64,000 nt of DNA from Glycine soja. Lineage: Eukaryota > Streptophyta > Magnoliopsida > Fabales > Fabaceae. Of this stretch, positions 35,433 through 46,830 are shown one piece after another (position 1 is the first letter of the stretch; each line of letters starts with the position of its first letter). The stretch lies in NCBI RefSeq assembly GCF_004193775.1, contig NC_041005.1, positions 4,714,501-4,778,500 on the forward strand, given 5' to 3'. The notes below the pieces were generated by a model. The model was not told the DNA's origin, made no database searches, and worked only from the letters and a program-made list of their open reading frames with translations. The translations under genes and the position numbers were made by a program.

Positions 35433-36815
35433 ATGACTACTACCCCTGTCGTTCAACGCATTTCAGAATGCTTCGTCAAACCACATGGTTTAACCCAAGT
35501 GTCAAACCAAATATGTCATTTAACACAATGGGATATTGTTATGTTGTCTAAGCACTATATCCAGAAGGGTCTACTCTTCAAGAAACCCACACCTCTTGTT
35601 GATCAACATGATTTCATAGAGAATCTCTTGGAGAAGCTCAAACACTCTCTTTCTCTCACTCTCTCCCATTTTTATCCTTTGGCTGGTCGCCTTGTCACCC
35701 AAAAATCCCAAGACCCTCCTTCTTATGCTGTTTCTGTTGATTCCAAAAACAGTGATGGAGCCAGATTCATCTATGCAACTCTGGATATGACCATATCTGA
35801 CATCCTCTCTCCCGTTGACGTCCCACTCGTTGTTCAGTCATTGTTTGACCACCACAAAGCAGTCAACCATGATGGTCACACCATGCCCCTTTTGTCCATC
35901 CAAGTCACCGAAATAGTTGATGGTGTTTTCTTAGGTTGTTCCATGAATCACGCTGTCGGTGATGGCACCTCTTATTGGAATTTCTTCAATACATGGTCTC
36001 AGATCTTTCAAGCTCATGCTAAAGGGCACGACACTGATGTTCCCATTTCACACCAACCTATTCTCAGCCGCTGGTTTCCGAATGATTGTGCTCCACCAAT
36101 AAATCTTCCTTTCAAACATCATGACGAGTTTATCAGCAGAATTGAAGCACCCTTGATGAGGGAGAGAGTCTTCCACTTCTCAGCAGAGTCTATTGCAAGA
36201 CTGAAAGCAAAGGCCAACATGGAATCCGATACCACAAAAATCTCTTCATTCCAGTCACTATCAGCACTTGTTTGGAGATGCATAACTCGTGCATGTTCCC
36301 TACCTTATGAGCAAAGAACAAGTTGCAGGTTAACCGCAAACAATCGAACAAGAATGGAACCACCTTTGCCTCAGCAATACTTTGGAAACTCAGTAAGTAG
36401 GTTGAATGCACAAACAACAGTAGGGGAATTACTTGAGAACAATCTAGGATGGGCTGCATGGAAGTTGCACCTGGCTGTTACAAACCATAACGACAAAGTG
36501 GTTCTGCAATCACTCAAAAAGTGGTTACAGTGTCCTTTAATCTATCAAATTGGTCAGCCCATGGATCCGTACGATGTGTTGATAAGTAGCTCACCCAGGT
36601 TCAACATGTATGGAAATGAGTTTGGAATGGGGAAAGCTGTAGCAGTGAGAAGTGGTTATGCCAACAAATTTCATGGGAAAGTGACATCATACCCAGGTCG
36701 TGAAGGAGGGGGAAGCATCGATTTGGAAGTGGGCCTTTTGCCACATATAATGAGCGCTCTGGAATCTGATGAGGAGTTTATGAAGGTTGTTTCGGTTTCC
36801 AATCCCTTATGCTAG
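35433..36815 (+). CDS. BAHD (HXXXD-type) acyltransferase
   Basis: An intact single-exon gene of 460 residues, the usual length for the family. BAHD enzymes are cytosolic and transfer acyl groups from acyl-CoA to hydroxyl or amino groups of specialised metabolites. The catalytic H-A-V-G-D motif is at 173-177, in the context M-N-H-A-V-G-D-G-T-S. The structural motif near the C-terminus reads E-F-G-M-G (396-400) where most members have D-F-G-W-G. The overall pattern (N-K-F-H-G-K-V, G-G-G-S-I-D-L-E) places it, from memory, near the Arabidopsis At3g50280 type, whose substrates are mostly unknown. The start is the first ATG after the duplicated promoter. No membrane or signal segment is visible. 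A truncated copy lies 5 kb upstream. Substrate cannot be predicted. Confidence 0.93.
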   Translation: MTTTPVVQRISECFVKPHGLTQVSNQICHLTQWDIVMLSKHYIQKGLLFKKPTPLVDQHDFIENLLEKLKHSLSLTLSHFYPLAGRLVTQKSQDPPSYAVSVDSKNSDGARFIYATLDMTISDILSPVDVPLVVQSLFDHHKAVNHDGHTMPLLSIQVTEIVDGVFLGCSMNHAVGDGTSYWNFFNTWSQIFQAHAKGHDTDVPISHQPILSRWFPNDCAPPINLPFKHHDEFISRIEAPLMRERVFHFSAESIARLKAKANMESDTTKISSFQSLSALVWRCITRACSLPYEQRTSCRLTANNRTRMEPPLPQQYFGNSVSRLNAQTTVGELLENNLGWAAWKLHLAVTNHNDKVVLQSLKKWLQCPLIYQIGQPMDPYDVLISSSPRFNMYGNEFGMGKAVAVRSGYANKFHGKVTSYPGREGGGSIDLEVGLLPHIMSALESDEEFMKVVSVSNPLC

Positions 36816-39180
36816 TTTGCTATTGTTCCCAGTGTTAGTAAAATAAAAATCATCTATTTTTAATATTGTAAGTGTTAGAGAATTTAGAATTAATGTTGTA
36901 TGGTACAAATATGCAAGCATTTGATGCAGTAAGATTAAAGTAATGAAAATGATAGAATATGGGTTTGATGTATGGTATATCTTCAAGCATTTGATTCTTC
37001 AACATGGTGTATATCTAAGCTTTTATGCATAAAATAATGCAACTAGTTCCAAAGAGTACGACCATAAAACGTAAAGAGCAACACACATCACTACCATGTC
37101 AATGTCAATGTCATGATAGACATTGCTATCCAAGCGGGCTGGGTTTAGTTTGTTTGTTGGCCTTTGAAGGTTGCTTAATCATACTGCTTAACATGTTATG
37201 TATTCAGTTCATGATGTGTAGCCATTGTTTGCTATCAATCTATTACAATAGCCTTAGCTTGTGTTTGATAAGCCTATTATGGAGCTTATAAGCTCCTTTA
37301 ATTTACTTATAAGCTACTTTGAATGATTTAATAAATAATTTTTAACATTTGTAATCGGGACAAATTTACTAACAATTAATTTATTGGGTTTAAGATATTT
37401 TTGTTAGCAATTTTTGGTCATATATATATCACATAATTAAATGAGTTAGGATCATTATATAATAGAGTGGTTTAATCAATATAAAAGTATGGCTAAGGAC
37501 ATATATGTCATGAAAGATTAATTGTGTAGATAACATCAGTAATATTATAATTTGTTGAGGGGCCAAATTATAATCATCAAATTTGGGATAATGATCCCCA
37601 TTTGTAAGAGGAACGCTTAGTCTTCTAATCAATATTTCATCATCATTCCATTACGGTTAATCCAGGTACACTTTCACAATTAATTTTTATCATGATTTTG
37701 AGTATGGAAACAGAAAGGGGTTCTATTCATCTTTGTACAGTAATTTCTCTCTCTCTACATGAATGAATGGAAAACATGTGATAAAGATTGATGATTGCGT
37801 GTCATAATGAAATTAGATTGATTGATTGAATCTCATCATTTAGAATTGAATTCCAACAATTTTAATCTAAGACTAAGGAGACTAAGACAGTAGGGAAAAG
37901 ATTGCATCTCATTTAAACACAATCGTTTGACAACAATGGGCAATTGAAAGGTTCCTTTTCTCATCTTCCTGTTCTTTCATATCTTTTTGTTGTTAGAGAA
38001 AGTTTGTTCTTGATTTTTTTTTTACAAAAAAATGTTCTTTGAATTCTTAATTTTTTTGGCCAACTAGTTCTCCAACTTTTGTAAATTGCGGTAGATTTTG
38101 GACAAAATCTGAACGCTTGAATTGAAGAATTGTGAATTTTAACATGATATAAGTTCTAGTATAGGATATGCCTTATCCTTATTGAAAAAAATAATATTTA
38201 GATTTAATTTTAATGTCTGAATTTTGAGAGCAGCCATAAACTTAAAGTGATCAATGAGTTAAGAGAGTTGTTATTGGTCCCAACACCATTGTTATAACGT
38301 TATTGTCCCCCTACCAAGTGGTTGTAACTTTTTCTTTTTCAAAAATGTCATTTTTCATGTAATCACATTTCCTTTGTGTATTCATTTTAACTTTAAAAGT
38401 CCAATGTAAACATGATTTTTCATACAAAATCTGAAAGAGAATCATGATTTTGCTTCAAATTTTATATGTGAAATCACGTTTTCATTGTGTATTTGTTTCA
38501 ACTTTAAAAAAAATTGTGATTTTGTTGTATATTTCAACAAAGGTGAAGGGGGGAAGAGAGAGGGTGTGGTGATTTTGTATTGAGGGGTAAAACGGTATTT
38601 TCCATGGAATTTAAAGTTAATAGGGATCGATAGCAATTCTTGTAGGGGCAAATAGCAACTCCAATGACTTAAGTAGACCATTGACAAAATTGTGGGTTTT
38701 AGCCTTTTAGGGACATTGAGCTGAATGGAAGCCAGCTAAGCCCTTTCACAAAATGCCACAAATATTAAAAACAGCATACAAATACAGTGTCATTAAGTAT
38801 TTGGCAAATGTGCACAAGGGGCAAGGGAAGAAAAACTGTCCGATTTGGGCGCTGTTACAAATACAATTATTAGAAGTTTAGCACCACCAAATGTTTATTT
38901 AAGTTTAAAGTAAATTTAAAGATTTTTTAAAATAAATAATTTATTAAGGTTATTATGATTTTACATAAAAGTTATCTAAATTTTTTGAGATTCGAAATAA
39001 TTTATTAAACTATCTTCATCAATTTTATTTAACATTTTGTCAACAGGTAAAAGATTAATGACAAAGAGAATAACACATATTGGTGAATAAAATAAGAAAG
39101 ACGAATAAATATTTTTTTATAAAAAGAGAGAAAATTATCATATTATGATGATGATTTTTGAAAAAATATTTAACTCTTTT
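36816..39180. other. BAHD 3' UTR and intergenic DNA, no gene seen
   Basis: The first few hundred bases presumably hold the 3' UTR. After that there are only AT-rich stretches and short chance frames. A small inverted CTTATAAGCT-like patch at 37285-37315 resembles common plant MITE debris, but no ends can be defined. Confidence 0.4.
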
Positions 39181-39183
39181 AAT

Positions 39184-39400
39184 GTTTTTTTTAAAAGGCA
39201 AAACATTTTATTAAACAGAAGAAATAGAATGAACACAAGAAGTGACCACCTAAAAAGTATTAACAAGAATCGGTACAACTGTAAAAGCAGCACCCCCAAC
39301 CCAAAATAAACAACTTTCAGAAATTAGCAAAATTGAACCCGTCTGCACTAAATATATCAACCACTTAAAAAACTGAACAAGAAACATTCACTTGGATCTT
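39184..39400 (-). mobile_element. possible LINE 3'-end fragment
   Basis: On the minus strand the sequence ends ...TTAATAAAATGTTTTGCC followed by TTTTAAAAAAAA. This resembles the 3' end of a plant L1-type element with its A-tail. No target duplication was found and no coding remnant is readable, so this is only a suggestion. Confidence 0.25.
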
Positions 39401-40824
39401 CATGATGACATAATGACGGACAATCATTCCCCAACATCCAGCAAAAAGAAACCTTCATCTACTATATCAAACACGACACATGATGCAAATATTAATGGAT
39501 CGATATTACTTATAAAAATTTGCTATTTTAAAAATAATACTATCAAGTATCAACAACTAAGCAACGTAGAGGAAATAACCATTGATAATTTTTATATATT
39601 ATTCCTCTGTTTTAGGCACCATCTATTAAAAGATACCTGAGTGGATTGAATAAGTTAATGCATTCGTAGTACTATTTGCTTTGGGGATCAACGACCGATG
39701 ACCCTTTCGGCTCAATGGTCGATAACCTGTCATGGTTTTATTCATGCATCAATGATTTAAGAAAAGAGGATTTTTATAAATTATTATTGACCTCAATTCC
39801 AAATATGAGAGTTTTTGACATACTAAATAATGAATAATACATTACTCTGATCATGTGGGCAGATTTGAAGCAGAAAATTTTCTTATGTCAAATAGATCTC
39901 AATCCGTTTTAATATTAGTTTTTTTTAAAATAAAAATTCATACATATTGTAAACCTCGTAATAATCAACAAAATTCTCCACTGTTCCTCGAATTCCACTG
40001 TTGTTCTCATCTCATGTTTTTATTGCCACCACCAATCCTTTTATGTTTTTATGAGGCTTCAATGTGTATTAGTGATGTGCAGGTCACTAACAAAGAACCC
40101 GAACCACCAATGAAGTCCATGATTGAGAATGAACTTCCACCATTTTTAACTTGAGTTGATTTGGAAATCATTACGCTCAATGAAGGAAGATACAATGGTA
40201 AAAAAACCTTAAGGATTCATAATGCAGGAAAGTAAAGTTTTGGGTCCGGTGCGAATGGCATAACTTCTTCCAATATAGTCATAAACTGTTGAAGCACATT
40301 GCATGGTATTTAACACAGGTAATCTTTTGTTTATTTTTTTCCAACAGATTTTAGTCACCGTATGAAATTTGGTTCCGTCTGGTTGCAACTACACTTTTTC
40401 TTTATCATTTTGAATCAACTCATAAAGTTCCAAATAAATGTATGCCACATATAGAGGAATACATAAAAGAGAAGCAAGCTTGCTTAGAGAACTAGCTGTT
40501 TTCCCATGTGAAGCAGGTACCCGTCAACTTCGTTCACTAACACATGCTTCACATCAGAGGTAAGGCCAACAGAAATGAAAAGTATCATAAACATGGTTAT
40601 GCTGTGAAAGTAACATCACTGAAAACAATATACACCTAAATAATCAATGAAAATAAATATCTCAGTTAGCAATCAATCACATTGTTAGTTTCCATCTCTT
40701 CCACTAGCTAGCTATTTCGCTTTAACAATTAAAGTACAACTACAACTACAACTGATAGGAAAATTTGTGCTAAGGGAACTATAAAAGGATGGTAAATATC
40801 ATCAAAGTCAAGGCCATTTTGTTG
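39401..40824. other. intergenic, no gene seen
   Basis: Short open stretches without family resemblance. The right part presumably includes the 3' UTR of the F-box gene on the minus strand. Confidence 0.4.
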
Positions 40825-42066
40825 TCACACTGAAGCCTCAATCCGAGGCTCAAATGAAAGGGCAGACATAAAGTCTATGACTTCTCCATTTATGCAACAT
40901 TTTGGAAATTCAACCCACTTGTTGGTCTCCAAATCACACACAACATAAGTGCATAGCTCAGGGGAGTTCAAGCATATGAAGATTTGGTTACCAGCACCAA
41001 CACAGTTAATATCTGCCTTCTTCCCATACCACTCATGAGAATTTGCTGCAGGCATTGCTGCAATCTGATGCCACCCTCTACTAGCTTCATCATATTTCCA
41101 CACCCTAAGAGTTGCAATTTCTAAGAATTCTGATAACAAAACAACCAGCATCTCCCCATTGCATTCCACAACATCAATGGAATACTCACTAAAAACAGGC
41201 AACAACCTGGGGTACTCAAAGAAGCACTTGCATGTCAAATTGCAAGCTACTACATTCCCTGAGGAGCTAAGAAAATAGACAATCTCTTGACCATCTTTGT
41301 TAGTAATAACAGATGAAAATTGCTTAGAGGGGCTTCTCTGCATGTTGCTCGCCACAACAAATCCAGCCTTGCTGAGGAAGTACACAACATTGTCATCAGT
41401 GGAATCATATTCAATGGAATTGTCTTCAGTCTTTCTCCTCAATGCTGTCTCACCCTCCCAACAGTTAGAACCTGAATTGTAGACTTTAAACAAGAGATTT
41501 GGAAGTTCACCAAAGACTAGCACAATTTTGAAGGAGAGTTGGTCTTTGGAACTTGTGCTCATCACAATGGCATTGAGTGGTTGGTTTTGTGAGGCAAATT
41601 GCAGTGGAGGGAGTTTTCTACAAGAACCTGTCACGGGGTTGGTTACAATGAAGTTTCCTGATGATTTACGGTAGCAAATCAAACCCCCGGATGCCGCAAC
41701 TGGCACGCAATCTTGGTTAGATTCTTCTTGCAGAAGAGGGGGGTGATTTAGCCTCTTCCAAGTGCTTTCAGCAGAGTCAAGGATAACAGATTGGTTAAGG
41801 TTGGGAGCAACCATTAAAAACCAAGGATCCCTTGAGGGAATGTGAGAGCAGGCAAGCTTGAAACTGGCAGAAGCAGCTACTGATTTCCATCTTTTGCACA
41901 CAGAATTCAGGCGAAAGAATGTGGAAGTTGGAAGCCATGAAAGTATCCTTTCAAAGAGATCTTCATTAAGGTCATCAAGAGAAAAGGTGTTGAAGAGTAC
42001 ACGTTCTCCATTTTCTGGTGATTTTCTCTTCAAGTTTACACTTACATGCTGATCATTACATTCCAT
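40825..42066 (-). CDS. F-box protein, HAWAIIAN SKIRT/At5g43190-like
   Basis: Encodes 413 residues in one coding exon. An F-box (about residues 28-70) includes L-N-E-D-L-F-E-R-I-L-S-W-L-P and V-C-K-R-W. It would bind Skp1 in an SCF ubiquitin ligase. The rest is a propeller-like substrate region of weak kelch-type blades (for example R-V-W-K-Y-D-E-A-S-R-G-W, residues 320-331) ending F-E-P-R-I-E-A. Both the layout and the C-terminal F-E-P-R resemble, from memory, Arabidopsis HWS (At3g61590) and At5g43190. I start at 42066 because the open frame upstream has no ATG, and a strong 3' splice site (TTTGTGTTTCTCCACAG, ending at 42078) lies 11 bases before this ATG. A 5' UTR intron (about 42078-42666) is therefore likely. 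Substrates are unknown. Confidence 0.88.
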   Translation of the reverse strand: MECNDQHVSVNLKRKSPENGERVLFNTFSLDDLNEDLFERILSWLPTSTFFRLNSVCKRWKSVAASASFKLACSHIPSRDPWFLMVAPNLNQSVILDSAESTWKRLNHPPLLQEESNQDCVPVAASGGLICYRKSSGNFIVTNPVTGSCRKLPPLQFASQNQPLNAIVMSTSSKDQLSFKIVLVFGELPNLLFKVYNSGSNCWEGETALRRKTEDNSIEYDSTDDNVVYFLSKAGFVVASNMQRSPSKQFSSVITNKDGQEIVYFLSSSGNVVACNLTCKCFFEYPRLLPVFSEYSIDVVECNGEMLVVLLSEFLEIATLRVWKYDEASRGWHQIAAMPAANSHEWYGKKADINCVGAGNQIFICLNSPELCTYVVCDLETNKWVEFPKCCINGEVIDFMSALSFEPRIEASV

Positions 42067-42077
42067 TGTTGAACAAT

Positions 42078-42204
42078 CTGTGGAGAAACACAAAGAAATC
42101 AGATGTTACCAAGCAATCAGCTTTTTTTCCATTTCCAAAGCCTACGGTACTAAATTACTAATCTCAGAAGCCAAAACAAAGGGAATGAAGATTTCCAAAT
42201 CGAA

Positions 42205-42272
<68 letters not shown>

Positions 42273-42666
42273 AAAAAAGTGGCCTTGAATAAGTAATAAT
42301 CTAAAAGGAATCTACTAGGCCAAAAATCAAGAACATCACGACCCTTTTGCTCCCCAAGCTCCTCCCTCCCCCACTCTAATGACAGTAATTTCAACATAAC
42401 GATTGTTCAGCCTTGCTAGCAAAAATTGCAACTCTGCCGTGCTAGGAAAGAGTTATATAAATGTATGAGCCCATTAAAAAGAAACCTTTAAGTTTGAAAA
42501 CACCCCTTCAATCAGTCAAATACCCTCCTTCACAGTGTTCTTTGAACTTAAAACAAAAAAACAATCATGCACCTTCACACCGGGACTAGAAGTAAATGGC
42601 AGTCAATAGGGCACACACATATTAAAAGGATGAACATAAGCAAGCAAGAAAGAAATAAAAGGGTAC
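42078..42666 (-). other. predicted 5' UTR intron of the F-box gene
   Basis: The donor reads ACAAG|GTACCC (minus strand, 42667/42666) and the acceptor CTCCACAG (42078), giving an intron of 589 bp. It includes the (AT)n microsatellite. The prediction rests on splice consensus and on the missing upstream ATG. Confidence 0.65.
42207..42267. repeat. (AT)n microsatellite, about 30 units
   Basis: An uninterrupted AT dinucleotide run of about 61 bp, inside the predicted 5' UTR intron of the F-box gene. It would be highly length-variable. Confidence 0.95.
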
Positions 42667-43000
42667 CTTGTATTGTAGAACTGAAAGTGTAGAGAGTACT
42701 GTGGATAGGAAAACAAGAGCGTGGCAGTGTTGCAGAATCAAGAGATAGAGATAGAGATGGGGTTGGGTTGGGTTGGGTTGGATTGGATTGGATTGGATTG
42801 GAGGGTGTTTTGAATTGATATTAAGATGGGAGATGGGGGAATTGAAAAAGGTCAAGGCAGCTGAAACAGTAGGAAGCTTCGTTCGTTGGAGTTGGATGGT
42901 TGACACTTAACACCACACCACACAACACAAACTCACACACGGGTCTCCTTAGTGTCAAATCTCTTGTGTTCTATTCTATGTAACTACGTGTATATATAAT
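42667..43000 (-). promoter_or_regulatory. 5' UTR exon and core promoter of the F-box gene
   Basis: The minus strand has ATTATATATA at 43000-42991, a plausible TATA box placing the start site near 42960. The 5' UTR exon would then run to 42667. Within it are a run of CCAAT/CCAAC pentamers (42761-42802, seen as GGTTG then GATTG units on the plus strand) and three AGAGAT units (42741-42758). The CCAAT words match the NF-Y box, but they lie downstream of the presumed start site. Confidence 0.5.
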
Positions 43001-46000
43001 ATATCAAATCGTTGACAAAATTTAGACGCATTTTCTTCTGTATTTATAATGTTATTTTTAACTTAGAATTGAAGTTTTTCTTTGGAAACTTTTGCAGTAA
43101 ATTTACACCATTTTCAATCTAAATAATGTAGTATTATTAGATGTTAAAAGTTCATTATCAATTCATTCCATTAATATTATCTAATAGAACATAATATTAG
43201 TTGATTTTAAATAAATAAAAACAAAAATGTCACAATTAACTTGTAAATTTTAACATCTTCTCTTATATAAATTATTGAAGTAAAACTCTATACTTAATTA
43301 GAGAATAAAACCAAAAACACATCATCTTAAGAGATTTTTTCTATAATCAAAACATAAATATAGTATTGTAAGTACTACCAGTAGTGTAATTTTCCAATCA
43401 AAATTAAAAATTTACTTTATTGTGTGTTTGAACAACAGTTTATAATGCACATATCCTTTATTTTCAAGTAAAATTCTCAAATTGATGCAGAAGCCAGTAT
43501 TGATAGGTTCAAAAATTGACCTCGCATATTCTTGAAAATCATTTCCAAACATGTTATTAATAATTCACATAATTCTTGAACAAATTAAAATGAGAAATTT
43601 TATTAAAAATCATGAGAGCACATTTTAAAATTATAGAAGAATACATTTTTACATATTCTAATAAAAACTTGTTTTATTTTCTAAATCATTGTGCTAAAAG
43701 AAATCATAAGTGGTTGTTGTACTTTTATAACTTCCTATAATAGTTTATGGTATTATGGTACATGAATATCAGTATAGTAGCAATTGAGAAGGGAAGTGGT
43801 TGACTAATGACTATACTCTCCAAGGAATCTAATTAGGCCTTGGATTCGGGGGGGTTAGAAAATGGAAACAGTGAGTAGAGAGCACACATGACATGACACA
43901 GACACAAACAAAAAACTGCTGGCACATGTAAACACTTTAATCGTCGCCACACACAGGGTGTGAGGCAGTGCCTAAAAGAAAGAGAAAGGGAGAGTAAACG
44001 AAAATTGTCAAAGGGGAAAGGGGAAGAGAGGGTGGTGGGTTTTGTTTTGTATGTGTGATTGGTTTGGTTTTTTGGCTCCCAAAGCAAAGCAAAAAAGCAA
44101 GTGGCAACCCTCTATTTCCGGTTCCTTTGGCTCCTCGTTAAGCGAATCTTTGTCTTCTTTTGCCTCTCATCGGACGGACCCTACTATGCTACTACAACTA
44201 CTACAAGTCAATGCTCTTTGTCCAATGTAACCAGTTTCCATTATATTACATTAGTGGGGTGAAAAATATTGAAATACTATAATAAAAGCCGTTAATTGAG
44301 ATCTTTTGCACCTCCTCGTGTGCTTTCATGCTCACACGCCCAAAGCCAGCAATGCACTTGTCTCGATTCCTCACATGATGCAACCTCATTTGTCTATTGC
44401 CCCTTTCTTTTTTCACCCCAATCAACATTCCAATAAAAAAAAATACAAAATCAATCACATCATTAGAAACAATATTAATATGTTAAAGTTAAAATTAAAT
44501 CCTTTAAATAATATTTAAATTTGATCCTTAGAGAAAATAGTTTTTAATTAAATTTTATTTACTTTCTTACTAACTCCAAATTATTCAGATCATTTCTCCC
44601 TTAAGTTTTAATGAATCTAGAGTAACATTATACAAATAAGTCTTGTTGACATTAGTCTTTTTTTACATATAAATTGTCACTTTTAAAATCGGTGGGGTTG
44701 CCGTTTCTTTCGGTTCGTTTTATATGGTTGTAAAATACTCTTACTTAATGCTGTGCAAAATGAAAAAATAGTTACCATCAAGGACATTGCTATTATGGTA
44801 ATAAGCTTTAACTTATTGATATTATGGTAATAAATAGAAATAAAAGCCTTCTCAGAATCAGAAACACGTTTCAGTTATTAGTCTCTTTCAATATCTTACA
44901 GAATTTATGTTACTTGTCTTTTTCGAAGTAAACTGAAATAACAGTGCATTGTCTTTCCGTCTTTTTCTTTTTGCAAATTATCTTTTGATGTAGAAAGATA
45001 GACTTTTATAGAAATTAATCAGGTATTCGTCATTTTCATCCGGAAGAGCTGGTAATAATCCATAAATGTCAAATATTTTATTAATTAATTAATGTATTTT
45101 TATATAATTCAAACGTAGTATATTATACTCTCTTAAAAAACATAGTATATTATAAATGAAACAGGGTAATATATATAAATTATAAAATAAAATAAAAACA
45201 TCATCAGTATTTTTTTATAAAATTTGTTTTTTTGTGAAACAATGTTAATACTGATAATATGGATCATCCATACAGTGGACATATAAGAAGTGTTAGGAGT
45301 TTTTAGCAAGACCATTGGAACTGCAATTTCATGATGTGCATAGAGAAGGAAATGATAGTGTATGATGAACCACCTGGTGTCATAGGAGCTTCTTTGTGAA
45401 GATTTTGTAGGAGCTTCTTTTCTTCATTATAGTTTAATGTAATTGGCCCCGGCTTCCTTGCTAGCAAAAAAACAAATAATTTATGTCTTTGTAAGTTAAT
45501 CCCTTCTCTTATAGAAATAAGTCAAATTACTCTGACAAACTATTTTTCTTTTATTTCAAAATTTATATTCCACACTCTTAAAAAGAAATAATTTTACCTT
45601 GAATTTGTTTTAAATTTAATATGAACAAAAATTTTAGAGCTGGTTTTTCTCTCTTTGTAATTCTCAGTATAATTAACAAGTAGTTTAAATAAAAATGAGT
45701 GAAAAATAAAATGAGAATAACCGTGTTTGGTTCAAGAGAAATAAGAAAGAAAGAAATAAATCAAAATATAATAAAAATAACTAGTGATTCTTATACATTT
45801 TTATTTCTCTTCTCTCTCATTCTTTCTATCAAACACTTTCACTTTTTTTTTTATTTCTTTCCTCTCCGTCTTATTTTTCTTTACCAGACAAAGGCTGAGT
45901 CATTATTTTTCAAACTTGATAAAATCTTTTAGTATATTTTTTGTGTGGAGAATATGTAATATTGTCATCATTTAACACATGTTTGTATGTTTTAAAAAAT

Positions 46001-46830
46001 AAAAATATTGATTATGATCATTGTTTCCCTTTACACTAAAAACTATTTTTATTTATTTGAATCTCAACTTTAATTACAGTTATTTTTTATATTAATTACT
46101 TTTTATCAGAAATACAGTCACTTATATTTTTAATTTATTTTTCTAATTTTTTAATTCATAAATCTAAACTACCTATATTTTTATTGTTATTTATTTAAAT
46201 GATTACAATTTTATTATGATTGTATTCTTTACTTTCTCTAACATTTTCAAATTGTACCTAGATTAGAAAATATTCATACATTCCTTAAAAAAAATGCAAT
46301 ATACGATAATTGCTAGCGGCACTGAAAACTAGAGAGAAAGAAAGCATGCTCTTAGGACAATATTCATAATTACTGTTAAAGGGTTTGCTTACATTAAATT
46401 AAACTCAAATATAAAATATTTCATCTATCAAAAAAGAAGATATTTGTAAAATTAAAAAATATAATGTAAATGTGCCTCAAGTCTAAAAAAAATCAATTCA
46501 CTTTTAAAATTTAACAACTAAGTTTTTTGACAACTATTACCAATTGCCATTTTTTGGGGAGGACACGTGTTAAGAATTAGATTAGGGCCGCAAATTGCAA
46601 ATAGAGGTTAAAGGGTAACATTGCGAAAATTTTGCTTGACTTGAGAGAAATCAAGAGTAAGGAGTTATATTCTCAATGATAAAATGAGATAATCCACGTA
46701 AAAATGATACAATAAGATCCAAGATTCCAGCAAATAATGAAACCCCAGACAAAAATCTCCCACCTCACCACTTTCTTCTCGATGATGGGATAATCAAATT
46801 GATATGAACAAATGACAAAAACAGCTGCAC
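43001..46830. other. intergenic, no gene seen
   Basis: AT-rich, with a GC-richer patch at 43840-44240 that has open stretches on both strands but no recognisable domain or splice structure. A short stretch at 45300-45470 ends in an A-run and could be retroposon debris. The right end will include the 3' UTR of the ubiquitin protease gene. Confidence 0.4.

Noticed and set aside
42067..42093. Nine extra residues at the N-terminus of the F-box protein
   Set aside because: They would need a GTG start, and this stretch contains a strong 3' splice site. The first real ATG is at 42066.
42164..42397. Protein with a repeated Ile-Tyr run
   Set aside because: It is translation of the (AT)n microsatellite.
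42622..42906. Upstream open reading frame in the F-box 5' UTR
   Set aside because: It begins with GTG and has no internal ATG, so it is not a credible uORF in a plant mRNA. It also crosses the predicted donor.
43833..44262. Overlapping frames in a GC-richer patch
   Set aside because: Frames on both strands are of similar length and none resembles a known protein; the open frames follow from composition.
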